DNA from: an uncultured Clostridia bacterium
Lineage (GTDB): Bacteria; Bacillota; Clostridia; TANB77; CAG-508
Direction: 5' to 3'
Length of the DNA stretch: 18,724 nucleotides
NCBI GenBank assembly: GCA_934155625.1
Contig: CAKPHD010000033.1
Coordinates: forward strand, 1-18,724
Positions 1-8,065 of the stretch are shown one piece after another. The notes under the pieces were generated by a model that was not told the origin of the DNA, did not search any database, and saw only the letters and a program-made list of their open reading frames with translations. The position numbers and the translations under genes were made by a program. The stretch's first letter is position 1, and each line of letters begins with the position of its first letter.

Positions 1-83
1 AATCACATTGTATCATTTGTAATCTTATGTGTCTATTTTTATTTCAAAGTGCGTCACTTAATTTTACCATTTATACATTTTTA

Positions 84-1571
84 TTAATATTTTCCTTCTG
101 GTAATCTTTCCACACTATTTATTGCAAACAATCTTTTAAAAATATATTTTATTCTGCTAAAGTTTTTTCCAATTATATCTATATTCTCATTTTTTAATGC
201 TTTTTTGCATATTTTTGAAATCTCTCTTTTTTCTGTTTTGCTCATATTTGTTCCCTCAATATATGCTAAATTGTATGTTATTGTCACAAATTCTGTTCTT
301 ATCATTTCATTTTTTGAAAATGACATTGCATAATTGTAAATAAGATTTTCTGCATCATAGTTATATATTTCAGCAAATTTATTTAATAGTTCGCAAACAA
401 TCGGATCTATTTTCTTTACTACACCTTTTTCTATTGGTCTATATTCTATAACAGCATAATTAATTAATGTTTCTTTTATTTTTTCTATTCTCTCTTTAAT
501 GTTTAAAAATGGATTTCCTGAGGCTAATTTTGTAGGTTTTATTATTACTTCTTCCCCATTGCTTGCTTGTGCTTTATATACAATCTCGTTATTTTCTATT
601 TTTACCATTATATTTGATAATGTAATTGGTTCATCGTTAACTTGAATCTCTTCTTCATTTTTTGGTTCTTCAAATGCTATAATTTCTTGTTGTTTTGTTT
701 GTTCTGTAACTATTTGCTCTACTATAGCTTTTGCAAGTTCTTCTATTTCGTCTATTGAATTATCTTCTTTTTCTTCAATAATATTTTCTGATATTTTAGA
801 ATGTTCTTGTTGAAAATCCTCTTCTTTTATTTCTTCAAAAGGTTCCACTTCAAATCCTTCAATTGAAATTTCTTCTATTGGTTGAAATTCTTCTACTTCT
901 ACTTCTTGAATTGGTTCCATTTCTTCTATTTCTATTTCTTCTATTAATGGTAATACTGCTATTTCTTCTTTTTCGTTTCCGATTATTTTTGACAAGTTTC
1001 TGTTTTGAACATTATTTTTTAATTCAACTAATTGTGTAAGTTCTTCTTCGCACTTCTCTATTTTATCTTGTTTTTCTTGTATCTTTTCTTTATATTGCTC
1101 ACATTGTTTGTCTTGAATTGCATCTTCTTGTTTTGCTTTTTCTGATATTTCAGGAATTCTTCCAAATCTTTGAAAAAATTCTTGTTTTTGCATTTCATAT
1201 CTCGCTTTTCTTTCTTCTTGAAGTGCAATTTTTTCCAAATATTCTTCTTTAGTTTCATTAATTTTTCGAATTTTTCTCATTTCTTCTGTAATTTGATTGT
1301 CTATCATTAAATTAACTAATTTCTTTACTTCTAAAAAGCGTTTATCAAGCTTATTTTGTAATTCTTGACTTTGATTGCCTAATCTTGAAATTTGTTTTCC
1401 AAGCTCGTTAATTTCAGCTAAATTTTCTTCAATATTAGCTTCTTTTTTTCCATTTCTTCTTTGTGCTAAATTATTTCTTTCATTTTCTATTTCCATAATT
1501 TGTTGTTTAGCTTGTTTTGATTCATTAACAAAATTTTCTACTATTTTTTGTATCTCTTCAAATCCTCTCAT
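84..1571 (-). CDS. Large coiled-coil protein of unknown function (495 aa)
   Basis: I do not recognise a family. No signal peptide or membrane segment is visible, so it is probably cytoplasmic. Residues about 1-200 are rich in Glu, Lys and Gln with heptad-like spacing and should form long coiled coils. Residues about 205-255 are an acidic low-complexity stretch in which short EEI/EEF/EPI units recur. A more ordinary, probably helical domain occupies about 310-495 and ends in VERLPEGKY. The ATG is fixed by an in-frame TGA two codons upstream. No Shine-Dalgarno lies at normal distance; the only one (AAAGGAG, 1608-1614) is 36 nt upstream, with a hairpin between (separate entry). It follows trmFO on the same strand but has its own candidate promoter. 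The gene is certain as an open frame of coding character; its role is unknown. Confidence 0.8.
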   Translation of the reverse strand: MRGFEEIQKIVENFVNESKQAKQQIMEIENERNNLAQRRNGKKEANIEENLAEINELGKQISRLGNQSQELQNKLDKRFLEVKKLVNLMIDNQITEEMRKIRKINETKEEYLEKIALQEERKARYEMQKQEFFQRFGRIPEISEKAKQEDAIQDKQCEQYKEKIQEKQDKIEKCEEELTQLVELKNNVQNRNLSKIIGNEKEEIAVLPLIEEIEIEEMEPIQEVEVEEFQPIEEISIEGFEVEPFEEIKEEDFQQEHSKISENIIEEKEDNSIDEIEELAKAIVEQIVTEQTKQQEIIAFEEPKNEEEIQVNDEPITLSNIMVKIENNEIVYKAQASNGEEVIIKPTKLASGNPFLNIKERIEKIKETLINYAVIEYRPIEKGVVKKIDPIVCELLNKFAEIYNYDAENLIYNYAMSFSKNEMIRTEFVTITYNLAYIEGTNMSKTEKREISKICKKALKNENIDIIGKNFSRIKYIFKRLFAINSVERLPEGKY

Positions 1572-1580
1572 TTTTCAATC

Positions 1581-1614
1581 TTATCAAGTAAATAATTACT
1601 TAATAAACTCCTTT
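1581..1614 (-). promoter_or_regulatory. Hairpin between Shine-Dalgarno and start codon
   Basis: On the minus strand AAAGGAG (1608-1614) is followed by TTATTAAGTAA, loop TTAT, TTACTTGATAA (1581-1606). This is an 11-bp stem with one U-G pair. The ATG lies at 1569-1571. Linear SD-ATG distance is 36 nt, too far for normal initiation; with the hairpin folded out it is about 10 nt. This is a direct sequence observation; that the fold restores spacing is inference. Confidence 0.55.
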
Positions 1615-1643
1615 CATTTGTGATATATTTTATTACATTTTAT

Positions 1644-1672
1644 ATTTTAACACAACGCATTTTTTTCTACAA
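1644..1672 (-). promoter_or_regulatory. Candidate sigma-A promoter for the coiled-coil gene
   Basis: On the minus strand: TTGTAG, 17-nt spacer, TAAAAT, with a TGn extension just before the -10. It lies between the trmFO stop and the coiled-coil gene. The -35 is only a fair match. Confidence 0.5.
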
Positions 1673-1682
1673 GCGTTTTTTG

Positions 1683-3059
1683 TTAATTTTTTTCTTTTTT
1701 TGTAAAATATTGTTCTTTTAAATCAGCTAATCCTCTATCTGCAAGTTTTCCATATTTTATTTTTTTATCTTTTATTTTTTCTTCTAATGAAGGAACTATT
1801 CCAAAATTTGCATTCATCGGTTGAAATTTGTCATTTTCTGTTGAAATATATTTAGCTAGTGCTCCTATCATTGTTGTCTCTGGAAATATGATTTTATCTT
1901 CTTTTTTATACTTTTTACATGCATTCAAACCTGCTAACATTCCTGATGAGATTGATTCAACATAACCTTCAACCCCAGTTATTTGCCCTGCAAAATATAT
2001 ATTATTATTACTTTTTAAATTATATGTATTATCTAATAATTTTGTTGAGTTTATATATGTGTTTCTATGCATTACACCATATTTTACAAACTCTGCTTTT
2101 TCAAGTCCTGGAATCATGCTAAATACTCTTTTTTGTTCTCCAAATTTTAAATTTGTCTGGAATCCAACAATATTAAATATCATTCCATTAGTATCATCTT
2201 GTCTTAATTGCACTACTGCATAAGGTCTTCTTCCTGTTCTTGGATCATCAAATCCTACTGGCTTTAATGGTCCAAATCTTAATGTATTTAATCCTCTTTT
2301 TGCCATAACCTCTACTGGCATACATCCTTCAAAAATTTCTCGTTTTTCAAAATCATGCAATACTACTCCTTCTGCATTTATTAGCTCATCGCAAAATCTT
2401 TCATATTCTTCTTGATTCATAGGAAGATTTATATAGCTTGCTTCTTGATTTCGAATTCTATTTTGCCATTGTTCAATTGTTTCATCTTTTTGTTTTTCTT
2501 GTTCATATCTATCCCCCAAAAATGCTATGTTAAAATCTATACTCTCTTTTGTAACAATTGGAGCTGCAGCATCATAAAAATATAATTTGTCTTGGCCTGT
2601 TATTTTCGAAATTTCTTTTGCCATTCCTTCTGATGTTAATGGTCCTGTTGCTATAATTACAATTCCATCTTGTGCAAGTTTTTCTATATCTGTTACTTCT
2701 TCATGTATTATTTCTATTAATGGATTATTTTCAATTTCTTGAGTTACTTTTTGTGCAAATAATTCTCTGTCCACCGCTAGTGCTTGTCCTGCAGGTACTT
2801 GTGTTTCGTCTGCTATTTTTATTAATAATGAATCTAAATATCTTAGTTCTTCTTTTAATAATCCGCAAGCATTTGTATGTAAATTTGATTTAAATGAATT
2901 ACTACATACTATTTCTGCTAAGTTTTTATTACTATGTGCTTCTGTAAATTTTATTGGTTTCATTTCGTATAATTTTACTTTTATTCCCTGTTTTGCAATT
3001 TGATATGCAGCTTCACTTCCTGCAAGTCCTCCACCAATTACTACTATGTAATCTTTCAT
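1683..3059 (-). CDS. trmFO: Methylenetetrahydrofolate-tRNA-(uracil-54-C5)-methyltransferase, folate/FAD-dependent
   Basis: The product makes 5-methyluridine at position 54 of the tRNA T-loop, using methylenetetrahydrofolate as carbon donor and FADH2/NAD(P)H as reductant. The N-terminus has the FAD dinucleotide fold (VIGGGLAGSEAA, residues 7-18). EIVCSNSFKS places a Cys at 52, and FEGCMPVEVMA a second Cys at 246; I take these as equivalents of the two functional cysteines of the Bacillus subtilis enzyme. GRRPYAVVQLR and FAGQITGVEGYVES are further family blocks. At 458 aa it is about 20 residues longer than the usual 435-440; the surplus appears as a charged insert near 184-206. The start has a good AGAAAGGA eight bases upstream. 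The leader is the outer arm of the repeat element at 3085-3364, which must supply or tolerate its promoter. Its usual neighbours (topA, xerC, codY) are absent. Confidence 0.96.
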   Translation of the reverse strand: MKDYIVVIGGGLAGSEAAYQIAKQGIKVKLYEMKPIKFTEAHSNKNLAEIVCSNSFKSNLHTNACGLLKEELRYLDSLLIKIADETQVPAGQALAVDRELFAQKVTQEIENNPLIEIIHEEVTDIEKLAQDGIVIIATGPLTSEGMAKEISKITGQDKLYFYDAAAPIVTKESIDFNIAFLGDRYEQEKQKDETIEQWQNRIRNQEASYINLPMNQEEYERFCDELINAEGVVLHDFEKREIFEGCMPVEVMAKRGLNTLRFGPLKPVGFDDPRTGRRPYAVVQLRQDDTNGMIFNIVGFQTNLKFGEQKRVFSMIPGLEKAEFVKYGVMHRNTYINSTKLLDNTYNLKSNNNIYFAGQITGVEGYVESISSGMLAGLNACKKYKKEDKIIFPETTMIGALAKYISTENDKFQPMNANFGIVPSLEEKIKDKKIKYGKLADRGLADLKEQYFTKKEKN

Positions 3060-3084
3060 AATTACTATCCTTTCTTTTAATATG

Positions 3085-3364
3085 TTTAACTTAAACTGTT
3101 GAACAATATAATTTTGAGATAAAATAATATTACAATTTATAACTAAATTATATATTTTAAAAAATTAATAATATATTGTTTTGCAATACCGCGTAAGCGA
3201 TCAAATGAGCATAGCAAATGCGATATGGAGCAATCTACATACTAGTATTTTTAATATGGAAATTACGACACCAAGGTATAAAAAAACAATATATTATTAA
3301 TTTATAAATACATTATTCTATAAATGTAATACGCAATTTATATTGTTCAACAGTTTAAGTTAAA
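3085..3364. repeat. Nested inverted-repeat element, copy 1
   Basis: It fills the gap between the SNF2 helicase and trmFO genes. The outer arms (3085-3111 and 3338-3364) are a perfect 27-bp inverted repeat starting TTTAACTTAAACTG. The inner arms (3162-3182 and 3283-3303) are a perfect 21-bp inverted repeat containing AATAATATATTG. They enclose a ~100-bp core that is less AT-rich (ACCGCGTAAGCG ... GACACCAAGGTAT). The inner arms plus core recur inverted at 15031-15175 with roughly 90% identity by eye; the outer arms do not. No ORF of note lies inside, so it is a non-autonomous element or a structured-RNA repeat. The right edge sits 2 nt from the helicase stop codon. Confidence 0.85.
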
Positions 3365-3366
3365 AT

Positions 3367-6300
3367 CTATTCAAACAATTTCATAATATCTTCTTTTGAC
3401 AATTTACTAATAAATGATGTCTTGGTATCAAGTACATTATCTATTAATTCAGATTTCTTTTTTTGTAATTCATAAATTTTTTCTTCTATCGAATTTTTAG
3501 TTATTAATTTATATACTTGAACATTATTTTTTTGACCAATTCTATAAACTCTATCAGTTGCTTGATTTTCTGCAGATGCATTCCACCAAGGGTCATAATG
3601 AATAACCATATCTGCTCCAGTCAAATTAAGTCCAGTTCCTCCAGCTTTAAGTGAAATTAAAAATACTTTTATATTTTTATTTTCATTAAACTCATCTACC
3701 ATTCTAATTCTGTCATCAACTTTTGTAGAACCTGTTAGTTTAAAATAAGCTATATCATTTTCTTTTAGTTCTTTTTCAATAAGTTCAAACATTGAAGTAT
3801 ATCCAGAAAACAACAAAATCTTGTGTCCAGATTCTGTAGCGTCTTTTATTATTTCTATGCATTGCTCTAATTTGCTACTTCCATCTTTATAATCTCTTAT
3901 AAATAAACTTGGATGACAACAAATTTGTCTTAGCCTTGTAAGTGCTGCCAAAACTTGAATATGACTTCTTTCAAACCCTTTAGCATCTATTGTTTCTGCA
4001 ATATCTTGTTTTGCTTGCGCTAAATAATTTAAGTATATTTTTTCTTGTTCTTCTTTCATTTGATTGTTTAAAACTGTTATTGTTTTTTCTGGTAATTCTG
4101 TTAATACTTCTTTTTTAGTCCTTCTTAAAATAAATGGTTCTATCAGCATTCTTAGTTTTTTCATTGCTTTTTGACTTTCTTCTTTTACTATTGGTACTTC
4201 AAATTCTGTTTTAAACTTTTTGTATGCAAATAAATATCCTGGCATTATATAATCAAAGATTGACCATAATTCAGCTAATGAATTTTCAATAGGTGTACCT
4301 GTTAATGCATATCTTGTATCTGCTACAATTTCTTTAACTGCTTTAGCATTTTGGGTGTTACTATTCTTTAAATATTGTGCTTCGTCTGTAATTGCAAATC
4401 TAAAGGCATATTTATTTTCTTTATACGCCTCTACATCTCTTTTTAATAAATCATATGATGTTATTACCAAATCATATTTTCCTATATTTTTTATCTGTTC
4501 CTTACGCTCTTGAGCATTTCCTCTTATAACCATTGTTTTTAATTTATTTGTAAATTTTTGAGATTCATTTTGCCAATTTAATGTAAGTGAACTAGGGCAA
4601 ATTACTATTGATGCTCTTCTATTTTCTTTATTTTCTTCTACATATCCTGCTATAATTGACAACATTTGTATTGTTTTTCCTAGTCCCATATCATCAGCCA
4701 AAATTCCACCAAACTTATAATTGTCTAAAGTTTTTAACCATTTATATCCTGTTTTTTGATAATATCTTAAAACATTATCTAAACTTGATGGTATTTCTAT
4801 ATCTATTTCATCACTGTTTTTTTCTAATCCATTAACTAGTTTTTTGTATTCTACATTTTTCATTATCGGTGTATTATTAATTGTTTTTAATAATTGATTT
4901 AAGTACAAACTTCTATTTACTGGTAATCTTACAGTTTCTTTTTCTAGTTCTTTAAAGTCAATGTCCATACCTGTTACTAATTTATCTATAAATTCAATAT
5001 CTTGATTTTCCTCTAAACTTATAAATGTTCCATCTTTTAATTTATGATATTTTTTCTTTAATTCATATTTTGCCATAATTTCTTGTAATTCTGATATGTC
5101 TATATTCAGATTAGCAAAATCTATAGTTAATAAATTGTTTTCTACTTTTATTCCTAAGCTTCCTATTTTAGGTTGTTTTATTTGTTTAGATTTAAATTCA
5201 TCTGTTACCATTACTTCAAATTTTTGCATATATTCATTTACATCATTTAATAAAAAGTTATAGATTTTATCTTCGTTTGGAAGTATAAAACATTCTTTTT
5301 GAGCATAATACATAAATCCAGTTTTTCTAAGCAAATTAAGTGCTTTGTTCTCAGATACTACGTCTCTAGGATATTTTATCTTAATTTTTTGTTGTAATGG
5401 ATTAAATTCTTCTTCTCCATAACAAAATTTTGCATCTGCCAATATATGTTCATTTTTGTCATAATCTAAAAATAACTTAACTACTAATTTTTTAGGTTTA
5501 TATTGTTCTAATTGTTGTTCATCTATTCCTTTAAATTCTATGCTATTTTTTAGTTTTAATAAAATTATTGAGAATAGCTCTGGTAATTGTTCTTTTCCAA
5601 ATATTAATTCAGTCATAAAATTATCTTTTAACATTTTTAATAATTTGAATGTTGTCTGTTCATATTTTTTATCACATCTGTATAAGGTATTGTCTATTAA
5701 TAAATATTTATATTCTCTTCCATTTATTATATTGATATCTCTCATTATATCTATTTTTTTATTTAAAACAATTTGATATTCTTCTTTTCCTTTTTTCTTC
5801 ATTACAAAATGCAAGTCTGGATTTTCGTTTTTAAATTCTATTTTTTCATCTTTATATTCTTTCTGAAATGCTATTTCTTGTCCTTTTAAGATTTCAAATA
5901 TTTCATCAATTCCACTATTATTTAGTAAAATATATCCTTCATTTAACGCTTTTCCATAATATCTATAACTAGTATTTACACTTGAATTTACAAACCTTAT
6001 TGTTTCTGAATGTTTTAATATAAATTCTAAAAGTGCCCTATCATTATCCACAAATATTTCTTTTTTGTGGATAAATTCTAGTTTATTTCCATATTTATAT
6101 TTTTCTTTATTAATCATTCTGTCATAAAATTCTGCTAGATTTTTAAGTTTATACATTCTTTGGTTTCCAATTTTAAATTCTATTCTTAAATTACTTTCGT
6201 ATTTGTCATAAATTATTTTGGGCTCTATTTTTATTTTTTGTTGTATTTCTTCTTTTTCTTGTTCATTTGATTGTTCTATTTCTTGCATTTCTTCTGTATA

Positions 6301-6699
6301 AAATTCATTTACTATTTGTTTGAAATTTCTATATTTAGAGTCTAATCTTAGTATTTTATGCAAATCAACTAAATTAGAATTTTTTATCATTGTTAGATAT
6401 TTGTCATTACTTTCAAATTCCATCATTGTCGCAACTATATGTTTACATGCTGCATATCTTTTTTGATAATCTTGACATTCACAAGTTACATCTATTATTT
6501 CTCCTGATTCCACACTAATATGTGTTCTGTATTTTTCTTGTCCACTTACGTTTCCTGTTAATTCAAAATTATTTTTATCATTATAATTTATTTTTTCTAT
6601 TTCTACTCTTCCTGTTTTTACATATAGTCTAGCTTTTTGAACTCTTTCATTCCCTGCATCATAATATAATTCATCAATTATTTCATTATCAATTAACAT
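3367..6699 (-). CDS. SNF2-family DEAD/DEAH-like helicase with SWIM zinc finger
   Basis: This is a Swi2/Snf2-type ATPase of 1110 aa, expected to translocate on double-stranded DNA and remodel protein-DNA contacts; its exact substrate in bacteria is unknown. The N-terminus has a SWIM zinc finger, CxCx9CxH at C73, C75, C85, H87. A long variable region follows. The ATPase core starts near residue 665 with LADDMGLGKT (Walker A), then TDEAQYLKN (motif II, DEAQ) near 770 and LTGTPIEN (motif III) near 800. The second RecA lobe has GGTGLNLTGAD and DRVYRIGQ near 1025-1052. The open frame extends 25 codons further upstream, but ATG at 6697-6699 is preceded by GAGGGG at good spacing and begins MLIDNEII, so I chose it. 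It has its own promoter and lies downstream of a terminator, so it is probably monocistronic. Repeat element copy 1 follows its stop. Confidence 0.93.
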   Translation of the reverse strand: MLIDNEIIDELYYDAGNERVQKARLYVKTGRVEIEKINYNDKNNFELTGNVSGQEKYRTHISVESGEIIDVTCECQDYQKRYAACKHIVATMMEFESNDKYLTMIKNSNLVDLHKILRLDSKYRNFKQIVNEFYTEEMQEIEQSNEQEKEEIQQKIKIEPKIIYDKYESNLRIEFKIGNQRMYKLKNLAEFYDRMINKEKYKYGNKLEFIHKKEIFVDNDRALLEFILKHSETIRFVNSSVNTSYRYYGKALNEGYILLNNSGIDEIFEILKGQEIAFQKEYKDEKIEFKNENPDLHFVMKKKGKEEYQIVLNKKIDIMRDINIINGREYKYLLIDNTLYRCDKKYEQTTFKLLKMLKDNFMTELIFGKEQLPELFSIILLKLKNSIEFKGIDEQQLEQYKPKKLVVKLFLDYDKNEHILADAKFCYGEEEFNPLQQKIKIKYPRDVVSENKALNLLRKTGFMYYAQKECFILPNEDKIYNFLLNDVNEYMQKFEVMVTDEFKSKQIKQPKIGSLGIKVENNLLTIDFANLNIDISELQEIMAKYELKKKYHKLKDGTFISLEENQDIEFIDKLVTGMDIDFKELEKETVRLPVNRSLYLNQLLKTINNTPIMKNVEYKKLVNGLEKNSDEIDIEIPSSLDNVLRYYQKTGYKWLKTLDNYKFGGILADDMGLGKTIQMLSIIAGYVEENKENRRASIVICPSSLTLNWQNESQKFTNKLKTMVIRGNAQERKEQIKNIGKYDLVITSYDLLKRDVEAYKENKYAFRFAITDEAQYLKNSNTQNAKAVKEIVADTRYALTGTPIENSLAELWSIFDYIMPGYLFAYKKFKTEFEVPIVKEESQKAMKKLRMLIEPFILRRTKKEVLTELPEKTITVLNNQMKEEQEKIYLNYLAQAKQDIAETIDAKGFERSHIQVLAALTRLRQICCHPSLFIRDYKDGSSKLEQCIEIIKDATESGHKILLFSGYTSMFELIEKELKENDIAYFKLTGSTKVDDRIRMVDEFNENKNIKVFLISLKAGGTGLNLTGADMVIHYDPWWNASAENQATDRVYRIGQKNNVQVYKLITKNSIEEKIYELQKKKSELIDNVLDTKTSFISKLSKEDIMKLFE

Positions 6700-6730
6700 T
6701 CTATTTCCCCTCGCCGTTTCTTGGCTTATT

Positions 6731-6759
6731 ATTATATCGCATTTTAGCTTTTTTGACAA
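6731..6759 (-). promoter_or_regulatory. Sigma-A promoter of the SNF2 helicase gene
   Basis: TTGTCA, 17-nt spacer, TATAAT on the minus strand, about 35 nt upstream of the chosen ATG. This placement also argues against the longer start, which would lie upstream of the transcript start. Confidence 0.72.
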
Positions 6760-6765
6760 TATAAA

Positions 6766-6801
6766 AAAGCACATTTACAATTAATTTTGCAAACATGCTT
6801 T
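6766..6801 (-). terminator. Intrinsic terminator after the HD hydrolase gene
   Basis: On the minus strand AAAGCATGTTTGC pairs with GTAAATGTGCTTT (13 bp including three G-U pairs), followed by a run of T. It separates the glycosidase-cmk-HD operon from the helicase gene. Confidence 0.75.
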
Positions 6802-6805
6802 GTTT

Positions 6806-7369
6806 TTATGTATCAAAGAAATATGTTGCTTCTAAATCAGCTTCAAAAACAAGTAAAGCTAATGGATACTTTGTATAAGCAATCCCAATTGTTCCATATT
6901 GTTCTTTAGGTTCTGTAAATCCCATATGCCAACGAATTGCATATTTTTCTTCACTTGTTAATTTCATATATTCTGTAATCATCATTACTGATTTTTCACC
7001 ATGTCCATATGGTATTGTATCATCTACTGTATAATAAGGAACTTTTTCCCATACCCCTAATGCATTTTTAACATTTCTATAATCTATTTTGTAGAAATTT
7101 GCTTTGCATATATCATGTAATAGCGCAACTATTTTTAATGTATCATCTGAAACTTCAATTTTTTTAGATGAATTCTTTACTTTTTCTACTAATATTTCAT
7201 ATACTTTCATACTATGTTCTACAAGTCCACCTGCATAATTTCCATGAAATCTTGTACTTGCTGGTGCCGTAAAGAAATCTGTACTCTCCATAAATTTTAT
7301 TAAGTCTTCTATTCCTTCTCTATTTACTGTTCTTAGTATTTTTAAAAATTCTTCTTTCAATATTTTCAT
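6806..7369 (-). CDS. HD-domain metal-dependent phosphohydrolase
   Basis: A 187-aa single-domain protein of the HD superfamily, metal-dependent hydrolases of nucleotides or phosphoesters; the substrate cannot be read from sequence. Visible metal-ligand candidates are H52 (GGLVEHSMKVY), H85-D86 (ALLHDICK), H123 (YGHGEKS), H148 (IRWHMG) and D178 (FEADLEA). The block FFTAPASTRFHGNYAGGLVEHS resembles small HD proteins also found in Firmicutes phages and the HD part of the YhaM exonuclease, but the OB-fold is missing. It is the last gene of an operon, 15 nt after cmk and just before a terminator. The annotated ATG is only one base from GAAAGG; the TTG three codons later (MKEEFLK...) has better spacing, so the start may be 7360. 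Confidence 0.85.
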   Translation of the reverse strand: MKILKEEFLKILRTVNREGIEDLIKFMESTDFFTAPASTRFHGNYAGGLVEHSMKVYEILVEKVKNSSKKIEVSDDTLKIVALLHDICKANFYKIDYRNVKNALGVWEKVPYYTVDDTIPYGHGEKSVMMITEYMKLTSEEKYAIRWHMGFTEPKEQYGTIGIAYTKYPLALLVFEADLEATYFFDT

Positions 7370-7384
7370 TCCTTTCGGTTTTTA

Positions 7385-8053
7385 TTATTTTCTTTTTTCT
7401 TCAATTATTTTTATTACAGCTTCTGCTTCTTCATCTATTGTCATGTTTGTTGAATCTATATATACTGCATCTGGAGCTTGTACTAATGGAGCAATTTTTC
7501 TTTCTGTTTCTAGTTTATGTCTTTCTTTTATGCTTTCAAGAACCTCTTCATATGTGGTTTCTATTCCTTTTTCTAGATCTTGATTATATCTTCTTCTTGC
7601 TCTTTCTTCTACTGAACAATCTAAAAATACTTTTACATCTGCATTAGGGAATACTACTGTTCCTATATCTCTGCCTTCCATAATTATATTTGCATTTTGT
7701 CCCATTTTTCTTTGTATTGGAGTTATTTTGTCTCTTACTTCTTTTATTGCAGCAAATTTTGCAACTACACTGTCTACTTCTGGAGTTCTTATTTCCCTAG
7801 TAACATCTTTTCCGTTTAATATTACTACTTGTAAATTGTTTTCTTTTTTTAATTCAATATTAATATCTTTAAGAACCTCTTTTATTTTTTCTACATCTGT
7901 GTATTCTATTTTTTTGTTTATACATTCCAATGCAACACATCTATACATTGCTCCTGTATCTATACTTATTAAATTTAATTTGTCTGCAATTATTTTTGTT
8001 ATAGTTCCTTTTCCACTTCCAGCTGTTCCATCAACAGCTACTATAAATCCCAT
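7385..8053 (-). CDS. cmk: Cytidylate kinase (CMP/dCMP kinase)
   Basis: The product phosphorylates CMP and dCMP to the diphosphates with ATP in the cytosol. It is 222 aa, the normal size for the bacterial short form. The P-loop is VDGTAGSGKGT (residues 7-17), followed by DTGAMYR, the CMP-binding insert around 70-105, and EGRDIGTVVFPNA near 128-140; the LID has RRRYNQDLEKG. A GTG three codons upstream (8060-8062) keeps the frame open, but GAAGG sits 8 nt before the ATG at 8051-8053 and overlaps that GTG, so the ATG is chosen. It is the middle gene of a three-gene operon, 12 nt after the glycosidase stop and 15 nt before the HD gene. The common partners rpsA or ispH are not adjacent here. Confidence 0.96.
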   Translation of the reverse strand: MGFIVAVDGTAGSGKGTITKIIADKLNLISIDTGAMYRCVALECINKKIEYTDVEKIKEVLKDINIELKKENNLQVVILNGKDVTREIRTPEVDSVVAKFAAIKEVRDKITPIQRKMGQNANIIMEGRDIGTVVFPNADVKVFLDCSVEERARRRYNQDLEKGIETTYEEVLESIKERHKLETERKIAPLVQAPDAVYIDSTNMTIDEEAEAVIKIIEEKRK

Positions 8054-8065
8054 ATTTTCCACCTT

